From: Scytonema millei VB511283
GTDB taxonomy: Bacteria > Cyanobacteriota > Cyanobacteriia > Cyanobacteriales > Chroococcidiopsidaceae
Length of the DNA stretch: 64,000 nucleotides
Reading direction: 5' to 3'
Assembly (NCBI RefSeq): GCF_000817735.3
Contig: NZ_JTJC03000010.1
Span: 44,620-108,619 of the forward strand
The notes under the pieces are model-generated. The model was not told where the DNA came from. It made no database searches and saw nothing but the letters and a program-made list of their open reading frames with translations. The translations under genes were made by a program, and so were the position numbers. Below are positions 19,166 through 28,103 of the stretch, one piece after another; the first letter of the stretch is position 1; each line of letters starts with the position of its first letter.

Positions 19166-19286
19166 GTGAATGCCTTAAATTTGTAAGCGTAAAAGTTAAG
19201 AATCAGCAAAAAAGGGGAAAAATAAACACAGAAACCCATCTCGGTCTGAAATTTCTGCCTTTACCTGCTCAAGCCGATAGCCGCAT

Positions 19287-20771
19287 ATGAAATCAATCAT
19301 GATCGTGGGAACGACATCCCATGCTGGAAAATCAACGATCGCAGCTGCAATTTGTCGCATTTTAGCCAAACGTGGCTGGCGTGTAGCGCCCTTTAAAGGA
19401 CAAAATATGGCGCTGAATGCTTACGTTACCGTTAATGGTGGCGAAATTGGTTATGCCCAAGCGGTGCAAGCGTGGGCGGCTGGCGTTGCTCCAATGGTAG
19501 AGATGAACCCAATCTTGCTCAAACCCCAAGGGGATATGTGTTCTCAGGTGATCCTCAAAGGTAAGGCTGTGGGAAGAGTCAACGCAGCAGACTACTACGA
19601 GCAATTTTTTCAACCAGGATGGCAGGCAATTGAGGAATCTCTGCGCCATCTGTCAGCAGAATTTGACATGATCGTGTGCGAGGGGGCAGGTAGTCCGGCA
19701 GAAATTAACCTCAAGCACCGCGATTTAGCAAATATGCGGATCGCCAAGTATTTGAACGCGCCAACGTTACTCGTCGTAGATATCGATCGCGGTGGTGCTT
19801 TTGCCCATGTCGTAGGCACGCTAGAATTACTCGAACCAGAGGAACGCAGTTTAGTGCGCGGCATTATCATTAATAAATTTCGCGGACAGCGATCGATCTT
19901 AGAACCAGGTATTAAATGGCTGGAAGAACGGACGGGAATCCCCGTCATCGGTGTCATTCCCTGGCTGGAGCATTCATTTCCCGCTGAAGATTCCCTCGAT
20001 TTGTTTGAACGCAAGCCCTCTCGGGCTAAAGGCGAACTCAATATTGTCGTAATTCGCCTGCCGCGAATTTCTAACTTTACCGACTTCGATCCGTTAGAAT
20101 CTGAACCCTGTATTGGTTTGAGATATCTCAGCCCCAAACACGAATTAGGACATCCAGATGCGGTTATTCTTCCAGGGACGAAAACCACGATCGCCGATTT
20201 ACTCGTCCTGCACAAAACTGGGATGGCAAAGTCAATTCAAAACTATGCGGCGGCTGGGGGAACGGTTTTAGGTATCTGCGGCGGCTTCCAAATTTTGGGG
20301 CAACAGCTAGCCGACCCAGAAGGGCTAGAGGGCGAAGCTGGTAGGTATCCAGGTTTAGGCTTGCTGCCAATCAAGACGGCAATCACGATGCATAAAATTG
20401 CTCGCCAGCGTCAAGTCATATCGAATTTTCCGCAGGCAGGATTGCCCGTGACAGGGTATGAAATTCACCAAGGGCGATCGCGATTAATAGAATTACCCCC
20501 CACCCAAGCCAACGACTATCAACCCTTGTTTGACGATACCGGTCTTGGCATGGTAGATAGTAGTCAATCAGTCTGGGGAACATATCTGCACGGAATTTTC
20601 GATAATGGACCTTGGCGGAGGGCTTGGTTAAATCGCCTGCGGCAACAAAGGGGACTCAAATCTCTACCGACAGGTATTTCTAATTATCGCGAGCAGCGAG
20701 AAGCAATGCTCGACTCCCTAGCAGGTATGGTAGAAACCCATCTAGACTTATCCTCTGTTTTGTCGCCTTAA
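19287..20771 (+). CDS. cobQ: Cobyric acid synthase
   Basis: 494 residues. It amidates four carboxyl groups of adenosyl-cobyrinate a,c-diamide using glutamine and ATP. The N-terminal P-loop-like domain begins IMIVGTTSHAGKST. The C-terminal class I amidotransferase domain has the nucleophile Cys in GICGGFQILG and a His in WGTYLHGIFDN. Full length for the family. A ferredoxin gene follows after 12 bp and probably shares the transcript. Confidence 0.97.
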   Translation: MKSIMIVGTTSHAGKSTIAAAICRILAKRGWRVAPFKGQNMALNAYVTVNGGEIGYAQAVQAWAAGVAPMVEMNPILLKPQGDMCSQVILKGKAVGRVNAADYYEQFFQPGWQAIEESLRHLSAEFDMIVCEGAGSPAEINLKHRDLANMRIAKYLNAPTLLVVDIDRGGAFAHVVGTLELLEPEERSLVRGIIINKFRGQRSILEPGIKWLEERTGIPVIGVIPWLEHSFPAEDSLDLFERKPSRAKGELNIVVIRLPRISNFTDFDPLESEPCIGLRYLSPKHELGHPDAVILPGTKTTIADLLVLHKTGMAKSIQNYAAAGGTVLGICGGFQILGQQLADPEGLEGEAGRYPGLGLLPIKTAITMHKIARQRQVISNFPQAGLPVTGYEIHQGRSRLIELPPTQANDYQPLFDDTGLGMVDSSQSVWGTYLHGIFDNGPWRRAWLNRLRQQRGLKSLPTGISNYREQREAMLDSLAGMVETHLDLSSVLSP

Positions 20772-20783
20772 AGGTTAGAAATT

Positions 20784-21023
20784 ATGACTGTGCGAGTCAA
20801 TTTTTTACCCGATGATGTCACTGTAGAAGCCACAGTCGGAGAACCATTGTTAGATGTAGCAGACCGAGCGGGGGTTGTCATCCCCACCGGCTGTATGATG
20901 GGTTCCTGTCACGCTTGCGAAGTCGAGATCGATGGGGACAATACAGTATGCGCTTGTATTACTGCTGTACCACCTGGACAGAAACAGTTGACGATCGATC
21001 TTTATTTCGATCCAGCGTGGTGA
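20784..21023 (+). CDS. Small [2Fe-2S] ferredoxin-like protein
   Basis: 79 residues. Cluster ligands are in GCMMGSCHACEV (C-x4-C-x2-C) with a fourth Cys in VCACI, so the plant-type [2Fe-2S] site is complete, although the protein is about 20 residues shorter than photosynthetic ferredoxin. It follows cobQ by 12 bp. A role in supplying electrons for corrin or cobalt reduction is possible but only inferred from position. Confidence 0.85.
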   Translation: MTVRVNFLPDDVTVEATVGEPLLDVADRAGVVIPTGCMMGSCHACEVEIDGDNTVCACITAVPPGQKQLTIDLYFDPAW

Positions 21024-21127
21024 GAATCAGTTATCAGTTATCAGTTAACAGGTATTGTAGGGGCGGGTTTGCCAAACAGCTTTGCTTTTCATTGAGATTT
21101 CCGATCGACCCGCTTAACTTTTGACTT

Positions 21128-22306
21128 TTAACTTTTGGCTGCTATTTTAGCCCGCATCAAAAATACTAAGGCAGCTATAGCCATTATCCCCATCACGATT
21201 CCAGCAGTTCTGTAAGTTCCAGCTATTCCTACGAAGTTAGTCAAAGGCTGGCTGACAATGGGCGAGAGAAATTGCCCCAAAAAAAAGCTAGTCGTTAATC
21301 CACCTAAAACTTTTCCACGGGCTACACCAGGAGCGATTGAAGTGAGGCAAAAGTTCATATTTGGCATGAGTAAACCCAAACCTAAACCCGCGATCGCTAA
21401 TCCTAAGAGAATCACCGCATAACCTGCGCCAAAACTGAGCAATTCGTATCCCAACGCCATGTTTAAAAAAGCAATGCCATAAATGCTAATAAAGCTGAGG
21501 CGGGCTTTAACACGCTGGTACAATAACGAGCTAACCGCAGAACACCCAGTTGCAAGGGCGATCGCTAATCCGCTTTGAGAACTGCTTGCCTGTAGTAATT
21601 GCTGTAAGTGAAAGGGGAGTTGGACGGGAATTAGATAAAATACGATTTGCGAGATTAGGGCGATCGCATAAGTCAACACCACTAAACCAGTCGCCAAGCT
21701 GGTTGGTTCGTCTGCAACGTTAGCTCCAGCAACCTTTGTACGGTTCGGTTCCGGTAGCAACAATACGACGCACGGTACTAAAACTAGGGCAATTAAGTAG
21801 ATAAAAAAGGGCATCCGCCAATTAATATCGGCAAGAAAGCCGCCTAAAGTTAGGAAAACGACCCCTCCTAATGCCATAAAAGCAGCTTGGATACCCAAAA
21901 ACTGCCCTCTCGCCTTACCCGTGTAGTAATCTGCAATCAACGCTGTCGCCGTTACCATTACCCCAGCCACACTCAAACCCAATAATGCCCGTCCGAACAG
22001 GATAAAGCCGATTGCATTCAACCACAGCCCCGAACTACCTGCCAACCCGTATACGAGTAAGGCAATGATTAACACGGGTTTGCGTCCCAATTTATCGATT
22101 GTCACGCCAACAAGCGGCGCAGCCACGGCAATAAATAGGGCTGGAGCTGTCAAGACTAACCTTACCCAGTAGTCTGCATTCGGCACGGTGCTAAAGTGCT
22201 GCTTCATCGCTGGTAGCGAAGGTGCAATTGTTGCACCCGCCATGACAGTCAGCGTACTGACAACTAGCAAGGTGATTTTGACAGGGGACGAGTTAGTTTG
22301 CTGCAT
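21128..22306 (-). CDS. MFS transporter (drug/H+ antiporter type)
   Basis: 392 residues with twelve predicted helices. The motif A-like loop GVTIDKLGRKPVLI after helix 2 and GRALLGLSVAGVMVTATALIADYYTGKARGQFLGIQ after helix 4 mark a drug-efflux-like MFS protein. Substrate unknown. It starts three bases after the stop of a DUF192 gene, which suggests a shared transcript. Confidence 0.9.
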   Translation of the reverse strand: MQQTNSSPVKITLLVVSTLTVMAGATIAPSLPAMKQHFSTVPNADYWVRLVLTAPALFIAVAAPLVGVTIDKLGRKPVLIIALLVYGLAGSSGLWLNAIGFILFGRALLGLSVAGVMVTATALIADYYTGKARGQFLGIQAAFMALGGVVFLTLGGFLADINWRMPFFIYLIALVLVPCVVLLLPEPNRTKVAGANVADEPTSLATGLVVLTYAIALISQIVFYLIPVQLPFHLQQLLQASSSQSGLAIALATGCSAVSSLLYQRVKARLSFISIYGIAFLNMALGYELLSFGAGYAVILLGLAIAGLGLGLLMPNMNFCLTSIAPGVARGKVLGGLTTSFFLGQFLSPIVSQPLTNFVGIAGTYRTAGIVMGIMAIAALVFLMRAKIAAKS

Positions 22307-22309
22307 AGG

Positions 22310-22828
22310 CTAAGTTCTGGGGATTTCACCATCTAAGAACTGAATTGGCACGCGATCGCCTACTTCTAGTCCTAATTCTGCCGTCGCGCCACTTCGTAGC
22401 TGAATCATTTGGTCTACCGTTGCCTTTGAACTATACGTATGGCAAGCAATTGCATCGCAAGGCTGTGCCTCTACTTGAATGGCTGCGATCTGTCCGTTTT
22501 GTAAATAGACGACATCCACGGGGAAGCGCATATTTTGCATTGAGACCTTAACTGGGCGAGGCGGATCGATAGTATACAGCATTCCTCTTGTCTGTGAAAG
22601 TTCGCCACGGTACATCAGTCCCATAGATTGTTGCTGCGCTGTTTGAGCAACTTCCAAGTCAATTTCTTGTCCAGAAATTTGCGCTTTCGCACTTACAGGT
22701 AGAGATTGTGGTTGTTTTTCAATTTGAGCTTGAATTATTAGTAAAAGCAGACCGCTCACCAATGTAACTATGCAAAAAGCATTATTAGCTGAAATCTTCC
22801 GGTGCTTCTTCTGGGTTGCAGTTAACAT
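22310..22828 (-). CDS. DUF192 exported protein (paralogue A)
   Basis: 172 residues: N-terminal membrane anchor (FCIVTLVSGLLLLIIQ) and a DUF192 domain (LEVAQTAQQQSMGLMYRGELSQTRGMLYTIDPPRPVKVSMQNMRFPVDVVYLQNGQIAAI). The family is a small beta-barrel of unknown function, often exported. It is a paralogue of the gene at 22995-23510, with the same order of conserved blocks and the same paired Cys segment (CDAIACHTYSS here). Confidence 0.88.
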   Translation of the reverse strand: MLTATQKKHRKISANNAFCIVTLVSGLLLLIIQAQIEKQPQSLPVSAKAQISGQEIDLEVAQTAQQQSMGLMYRGELSQTRGMLYTIDPPRPVKVSMQNMRFPVDVVYLQNGQIAAIQVEAQPCDAIACHTYSSKATVDQMIQLRSGATAELGLEVGDRVPIQFLDGEIPRT

Positions 22829-22994
22829 AAAGCCCTCGCTTTAACGATTTCTTAACCGAAGCTGTCCGACTTTTTAACCATGAACTGACTAATTTCTTAA
22901 CCAAAAATCGTTCTTGTCAATAGTTTAAATTAACTCTTGCTTAAATCTTTTATTTAAAACAAAAAAATAAATATTGAGTTTTATTAAGTTAAAA

Positions 22995-23510
22995 TCAGCG
23001 AAAAGTTTTAGTATCTAAGTCGAGAAACTCAATTGGTAGGCGATCGCCAGTTTTTAAACCTAGCTCTAAAGTTCTTCGAGCCTGTAACTGCACCATTTGG
23101 TCTACTTTTACCTTGGAGCTATACGTAGGACAATTGACTTGGTTACAGGTAGGAACAGCTATTTCAATGTGCTGAATTTCCCTATTTCTCAGAAAAATTG
23201 TATCGACTGGTACAAGAATGTTCTGCATGGAAAATTCGATTGTTTGAGGCGGATTGAATTCAAACAAAATTCCCCTATTTCTGGGAATTATAGTACGATG
23301 CATTAAGCCTTGTGCTTCTTGTGCTGGGGTTTGAGGGACTTCCAAGTAAATTCTCTGCTTGGCAGCTTCAATTCTGGCTAAAATTGGTATAACTTGCGGT
23401 TTTTGTGGCGAACTAAGTTGTAAAGATAGCCAAGAAAAGCCTAAATAAAGAGTAGTAAAGATAATAAATATTGAGATTCCAACCAGCCAAAGAGAAATTT
23501 TAGAGAACAT
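22995..23510 (-). CDS. DUF192 exported protein (paralogue B)
   Basis: 171 residues: membrane anchor (LWLVGISIFIIFTTLYLG) and DUF192 domain (LEVPQTPAQEAQGLMHRTIIPRNRGILFEFNPPQTIEFSMQNILVPVDTIFL). The Cys pair in CNQVNCPTYSS matches that in paralogue A. A tandem duplication is the simplest explanation, with considerable divergence since. The 166-bp gap between the copies is AT-rich. Confidence 0.88.
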   Translation of the reverse strand: MFSKISLWLVGISIFIIFTTLYLGFSWLSLQLSSPQKPQVIPILARIEAAKQRIYLEVPQTPAQEAQGLMHRTIIPRNRGILFEFNPPQTIEFSMQNILVPVDTIFLRNREIQHIEIAVPTCNQVNCPTYSSKVKVDQMVQLQARRTLELGLKTGDRLPIEFLDLDTKTFR

Positions 23511-23804
23511 AATTTTGTTAATTTATACATATCAATAAACTCGTAGATCGATGCTAGGTAATTAGCAATTATTAGCTACGATGGCTGTAGATAGTTCTAG
23601 CTCTATAAAGTTAAGAGCAAAGGCGATAATTTATTAAGAATCAATGAACAGAGATAGAAAGTATGGAAAATGCAGAAGCGTGCTTTTGACTTGTCGCTGC
23701 TAACTTCTTTCTCGATCGCTTAAACATTGTCAATCCCAGAGAGCAAATTCGCTGTACCATATAACAAATCAGTTGCGTCTGAGTGCTTTGAGGGATGAGG
23801 AGTT

Positions 23805-24329
23805 ATGAAAACAGCTATCTTACCAATCTTAGCGATCGCCTTAGTCGTCTTTTCCAACCGAGAAACGCCAGCTCAACAAGTGGAAACTAGCTCCGACCGT
23901 TCTTTCTTGGCACTGGTGGAGGGAGATGATGGCGCTCGCTGTAGCTTTATATCTGCTGATGTCTTGGAACGCTCGGCAGACATCGCTCAGGGATTGCTAT
24001 TCGTGCGATCGGGAGACTCTCCTGACCAAGTAAAATACAAAATGCGCTTCGTTCCCGATGGAGCGTATGCCAACGATACATTACAATGGACGGCGATCGC
24101 CGGAAAAAACTACACGCGGGCTGACGTGAATTTCGACAAGAACCGCGCCGCGACTCGCTCGTTTACAATGGCGGTTAACTATCAGCAGCCAGAACAAAAA
24201 CAATGTCGTTGGGAAGTACGCGAACCACAACCAGCAGCAGCACAGACAACGGAACAGGATCTAGCGCCTACGCCTGGTAGTAATCCAACGGAACAAGATT
24301 TAACCCCTACACCTGATAGTAATCCATAG
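23805..24329 (+). CDS. Exported protein with a 13-residue tandem repeat at the C-terminus
   Basis: 174 residues. Signal peptide (ILPILAIALVVFSNRETPAQQ), a beta-rich domain with two Cys (RCSFIS and QCRWEVR), then a Pro-rich tail. The last 26 codons are two copies of a 39-bp unit (TEQDLxPTPxSNP). GAGGAG at about ten bases before the ATG supports this start. No family recognised. Confidence 0.6.
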   Translation: MKTAILPILAIALVVFSNRETPAQQVETSSDRSFLALVEGDDGARCSFISADVLERSADIAQGLLFVRSGDSPDQVKYKMRFVPDGAYANDTLQWTAIAGKNYTRADVNFDKNRAATRSFTMAVNYQQPEQKQCRWEVREPQPAAAQTTEQDLAPTPGSNPTEQDLTPTPDSNP

Positions 24330-24363
24330 ATTAGATATGATGAGGAGCGATCGCTATTTAAAT

Positions 24364-25206
24364 CTAAGTTGAGATTGGCTTGCGATCGCCCGCAGAATCT
24401 TCAAACACTGCACCTCTTTGCTGCAAGTCACGCTTTAAGTCTTCGGTGAGTCCTATATTCCAACCAAATCTGCTACCTTCTACCTTTGCGCCATCAAGCT
24501 TAGCAAAGCTCAAATTAGCGCCGTATACTATAGTACTACTCAAGTTAGCATTACTCAGGTTAGCATTACTGAGGTCAGTATGAAATAAAACTGTGTTGCT
24601 CAAGTTAGCGTTTCTCAGATTAGCACCACTAAGGTTAGCCTTACCTAAGTATGCAGCACTCAGGTTGATTCCCGTTAAGTTAGCATTACTCAGATCCACA
24701 TTTCTTAAATCGGCTTTAACAAAGTCTTTTAAAGGGTCTAAACCAGCAACTTTCGCTAGCTCAATAAAGTCATCTGTTTGCGCCTCCATAATTTGTTTGC
24801 TCAGATAGAGAAATTCTTGAGGTTTTAGTGACTTTGGTGTATTTCCATAGCATTTATCTTCGACTGCTAGCTTGTTTGGGCTAAACTTTAGTCGTACTCG
24901 GATCTCAGGATTTGTCAAATCTATGTTACGCTGTTTTCCCTCAACTGTTAAGCTGTGAGAGATTGCTGTGGGTGGCTTTAAATCAGCTTCTTCTGACTCT
25001 ATAAGCCGCCTCTTCTCCGTCCAAGATACAAAACCAACACCGACCAAGACCAATAATCCCATAATAGAGGCTGGTGGACTACCGCTTGTGACTATTAATA
25101 AGACCAGCAAACCCAAAAAGACTGTAGCTGTTTGCTTGACCAACGAACTAAGTCCAGCTTTGGCTTCATTATACAAACTCATCTTTCTACGGTTGACCTG
25201 AGCCAT
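24364..25206 (-). CDS. Membrane-anchored pentapeptide-repeat protein
   Basis: 280 residues from ATG 25206, which has AGGAGG eight bases upstream; the GTG at 25215 overlaps that site. Two hydrophobic helices near the N-terminus (ATVFLGLLVLLIVTSG, ASIMGLLVLVGVGFVSW), a soluble linker, then A(N/D)LxX pentapeptide repeats from about residue 165 to 250. The repeats form a right-handed beta-helix; the function is unknown. The start overlaps the upstream gene by 20 bp, so the two are coupled. Confidence 0.82.
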   Translation of the reverse strand: MAQVNRRKMSLYNEAKAGLSSLVKQTATVFLGLLVLLIVTSGSPPASIMGLLVLVGVGFVSWTEKRRLIESEEADLKPPTAISHSLTVEGKQRNIDLTNPEIRVRLKFSPNKLAVEDKCYGNTPKSLKPQEFLYLSKQIMEAQTDDFIELAKVAGLDPLKDFVKADLRNVDLSNANLTGINLSAAYLGKANLSGANLRNANLSNTVLFHTDLSNANLSNANLSSTIVYGANLSFAKLDGAKVEGSRFGWNIGLTEDLKRDLQQRGAVFEDSAGDRKPIST

Positions 25207-25618
25207 GACTGCCACCTCCTTTATTTTTCCTCAAATCGCTCAAGTCTACCCAAAAGCGACCGATTATTCTTCCAGCTAGAACGATCCAAAGAGCAAAATC
25301 AGATGCAACGATGATAAAACAAGCATAGCGCGACGCACCCAAAGCATTTTCTTGAAGGCAAAGATCGAAGCTGGAGAAATCTTTCCCAATAATCCAATGT
25401 CCGATCGCGCCAGGAATGCGTAGAAGAATACTCAAAGCGATCGCATCCTGAATACTCAAATAAACGGTTCGCCACAGATCCCCCATCAAAGCTGAACCTA
25501 GCAAATCTAAAGTTTCCCAGACATTCATCAAAATTCTTTTTGTGCGTCTACCTAATGCTGTCTGCTGCTGTGAAGTAGATTGTTGCTGAGTAGGTGGAGG
25601 ATTTTGCTGTTGGGTCAT
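25187..25618 (-). CDS. Small membrane protein, partner of the pentapeptide protein
   Basis: 143 residues: a Gln/Pro-rich N-terminus (TQQQNPPPTQQQ), then two or three hydrophobic segments (AIALSILLRIPGAIGHWII, CFIIVASDFALWIVLAG) and a Gly-rich end. Its tail overlaps the start of the pentapeptide gene by 20 bp. No family recognised. A conserved pair is likely from the overlap, but this is inference. Confidence 0.7.
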   Translation of the reverse strand: MTQQQNPPPTQQQSTSQQQTALGRRTKRILMNVWETLDLLGSALMGDLWRTVYLSIQDAIALSILLRIPGAIGHWIIGKDFSSFDLCLQENALGASRYACFIIVASDFALWIVLAGRIIGRFWVDLSDLRKNKGGGSHGSGQP

Positions 25619-25665
25619 TTGTCACAGTCTAGACGCAGCTGAATGATACCATTGGAAGAATCTTG

Positions 25666-26718
25666 CTAAGCCGAGTCAAAAATTGCTCCTTGTTGCTGAA
25701 ACTCAAGTTGCATCTGTGCTGAAATTCCGACGACATCAACAAACCGTGTTTTTTCTACTTTGACTGCATTCAGTTCCGCACGGGTGAGATTGGCTGCATT
25801 CAAACTAGCATGGCTCAAATCAACACCATTCAAGTCTGCTTGTTGTAGTAGCGTCTCATTCAAATTTGCCCCCTGTAAGTTGGCATTCTGAAGATAGGCA
25901 CTCGATAGATTTGTCCGGCTGAGATTTGCGTCACTTAAATTCACGCGGGGTAGAATTGCTCGTAAGTCTGCATCGCTCAAATCGGCATGACTGAGATTCG
26001 CATCGCGAAGATTGGCATTACTGAGTTTGGCACGCGATAGACAAGCACCACTCAAATTAGCGCGACTCAGATCGGCTAATGTCAAGTCAGCACCACTCAA
26101 ATTTGCCCCCTCCAAATTAGCGCGACTCAAGCTAGAATTACGAAGATCTAATTGACTGAGATCGGCTCCGACTAAATCTTGTGTGGGATCTAAACCGATC
26201 GCTTCTAGACTAGAAACAAAGTCTGTCGCGATCGCCGAGTTGAGTAATTCCCGCGCGATCGCCAACTGTTGCTGTTGATATTTTTTCGCCTGGGTCAATT
26301 CTCCTAAACTGGTGTATGCTTGCCGCAGGCTATTTAAGATCTGTCCTTCCTGTAGGCGATCGCCTTGTGCTGGTACGATCGCCAAAAGTTTTTGCCAGTA
26401 CTCGATTGCACGAACGTACTCTGCTGATGCCAAATAAGCATTACCGATATTGGCAAGAGCATTCATTTCGCCAGTTGCATCCTGAATTTTCTGGGCGATC
26501 TCCAAGTGTTGTTGAAAGCAGGCGATCGCCTGGGTTATGTTTCCTAAAGCTTGATAAGCTGCGCCTAAATTCCCTAAAGCCGCGCCTTCGCGCTTGAAAT
26601 TTTGGCTGCTCCGATAAAGATTTAATGCTTGTTGCCAAGACTGCAATGCAAGCTCGAATTCACCTGTTTGGTATTGAGAAATACCTTGTTTTAGCAGCAA
26701 GTCTGCTTCACTAGTCAT
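25666..26718 (-). CDS. TPR plus pentapeptide-repeat protein
   Basis: 350 residues: four TPR-like units at about 1-150 (GEFELALQSWQQALNLYR, GNITQAIACFQQHLEIA, AEYVRAIEYWQKLLAI, GELTQAKKYQQQQLAIA), a junction with LDPTQDLVGADLSQLDL, then about 30 A(N/D)LSxA pentapeptides to residue 330. No signal peptide, so it is cytoplasmic. The junction motif (GLDPxxDxVxADL) is shared with the neighbouring membrane protein at 24364, which suggests a common origin. Confidence 0.85.
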   Translation of the reverse strand: MTSEADLLLKQGISQYQTGEFELALQSWQQALNLYRSSQNFKREGAALGNLGAAYQALGNITQAIACFQQHLEIAQKIQDATGEMNALANIGNAYLASAEYVRAIEYWQKLLAIVPAQGDRLQEGQILNSLRQAYTSLGELTQAKKYQQQQLAIARELLNSAIATDFVSSLEAIGLDPTQDLVGADLSQLDLRNSSLSRANLEGANLSGADLTLADLSRANLSGACLSRAKLSNANLRDANLSHADLSDADLRAILPRVNLSDANLSRTNLSSAYLQNANLQGANLNETLLQQADLNGVDLSHASLNAANLTRAELNAVKVEKTRFVDVVGISAQMQLEFQQQGAIFDSA

Positions 26719-26784
26719 CTAGCGATTTTTGCCGTGCGATCTTCAGCTTTAACATTACCATAAACCTGCTAGATCGTGACAACG

Positions 26785-26816
26785 TTGTAGGGGCGTACAG
26801 ATGTGCGTCCCTACAA
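26785..26816. repeat. 15-bp-stem palindrome TTGTAGGGGCGTACA...
   Basis: TTGTAGGGGCGTACA (26785-26799) pairs with TGTGCGTCCCTACAA (26802-26816) with two G-T wobbles and a 2-base loop. It is the same family as 11249-11270. It lies between two minus-strand genes. Confidence 0.7.
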
Positions 26817-26839
26817 GAAATTTATCTTAGGTATTTAGA

Positions 26840-28021
26840 TTAAGCGATCGCAGTTTCGATCGGACAGCTTAAATATGAAGGAACTAAAAGTGTCTCTTCA
26901 ATTTCTGTACGTAAGCTCCGTGTCATGTATTGTGCTTGGCGCAGGCAATCAAGTATGAGTTGATTGACATCGTAATATTGTTTGAGAATAGCTTTTTGCT
27001 GGGAAGTAAAAGGAAAATTTATCAGATCGTAACTCGAAGCATCAATATCAGATAGATGAATATGGCGATCGGTACTATCGTCTTCGAGAGAATCTGGTTT
27101 GAGGTCGAGGATAAATTCTAAATAAAAGGCACGGAAAGCAGCTGGTTTAAACTGAGGTTTGCTCAGATGATGTGACTTGCGCTCCAACCAGAAAAGAAAG
27201 CGCGATAATTCTGGATCGACTCCGGCGATCGCGTCAGCTTGTTGCTTCATTAAGCTGAGAAAATAGTCAGCATTTCGCAACATACTGACAACGAAAACAA
27301 AAACTTCGTGCCAGCGTGGTTCTGAAATTCGAGTAGCTAAATTTCTTAAAGCTTGTTCTGCTCTTTGAGGATGAGAAGGATCGGCTATTTCTCGCGCTAC
27401 AAAGTACTCGTGAAATCTGATATCGGAAAAAGAATAAACCTCTGGAGCAGATTCGACAAATAATTGGTGTTGGTACTGAATAGACTTCAGTAGTGCCTCA
27501 GTCGTAAGTTGCAATAGTTCTGGGCTAGTAGGTGCTTTCGGTAGGTTACATATATATTCAGTAATAGATTTTTCAATATCCTGTTTGCTAAACTTACCTC
27601 CAGTTTCAAATGTAGCCAAAGCAATTTTACTTAACAAGTCTTGTTTGTGCTGTACGGACAAATTTTTGTAGAAGCGATCGCCTTGAATATGATAAGCTTC
27701 GTCCCACTGACTCAATAGAATTTCTAATCCTTCGCGGTAGAGCTGACAGCGATCGTTGGGAATTTCTCGACCTGCCTCAACTAATAGACAGAGCAAATTT
27801 AATAATGGGTCGTTAGAGAGTTCATTGGCGATTTCTTTCTCTTCTTGCTTTAAGGAAAAATTTACGACGCGATCGCTCTTCTTTGATTCGCTCTTCTTTA
27901 ATTCCTCAATTTGTACCCATTTACCACTAAACTTAACAACTCTTCGGTCATCCAACTTGACACTTTCAGTTTTCATCTGGTGAAGAAAACTATCTACCAA
28001 CACTGAATCGGTGGAATTCAT
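26840..28021 (-). CDS. N-terminally truncated NACHT protein (C-terminal helical and NCH2-like regions only)
   Basis: 393 residues. From about residue 65 it matches the region after the NTPase core of cyanobacterial NACHT proteins: DPLLNLLCLLVEAG, CQLYREGLEILLSQWDE, FSDIRFHEYFVAREIAD. The last 50 residues (SQQKAILKQYYDVNQLILDCL ... SLRTEIEETLLVP) match the NCH2 closing domain of such proteins. No Walker A, Walker B or effector domain is present; the first 65 residues are charged and unrecognised. The gene has a normal ATG and an intact frame. It is probably a decayed NACHT immunity gene, or possibly a regulatory remnant. The upstream neighbour is a sigma factor. Confidence 0.75.
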   Translation of the reverse strand: MNSTDSVLVDSFLHQMKTESVKLDDRRVVKFSGKWVQIEELKKSESKKSDRVVNFSLKQEEKEIANELSNDPLLNLLCLLVEAGREIPNDRCQLYREGLEILLSQWDEAYHIQGDRFYKNLSVQHKQDLLSKIALATFETGGKFSKQDIEKSITEYICNLPKAPTSPELLQLTTEALLKSIQYQHQLFVESAPEVYSFSDIRFHEYFVAREIADPSHPQRAEQALRNLATRISEPRWHEVFVFVVSMLRNADYFLSLMKQQADAIAGVDPELSRFLFWLERKSHHLSKPQFKPAAFRAFYLEFILDLKPDSLEDDSTDRHIHLSDIDASSYDLINFPFTSQQKAILKQYYDVNQLILDCLRQAQYMTRSLRTEIEETLLVPSYLSCPIETAIA

Positions 28022-28103
28022 AAGCTTTATGGTTTTGGTGTTACAGTTTGATTTACTGAGTCGTCAAGTAACCTCACAATTCGGAATTTGGAATTCCGAT
28101 TTC

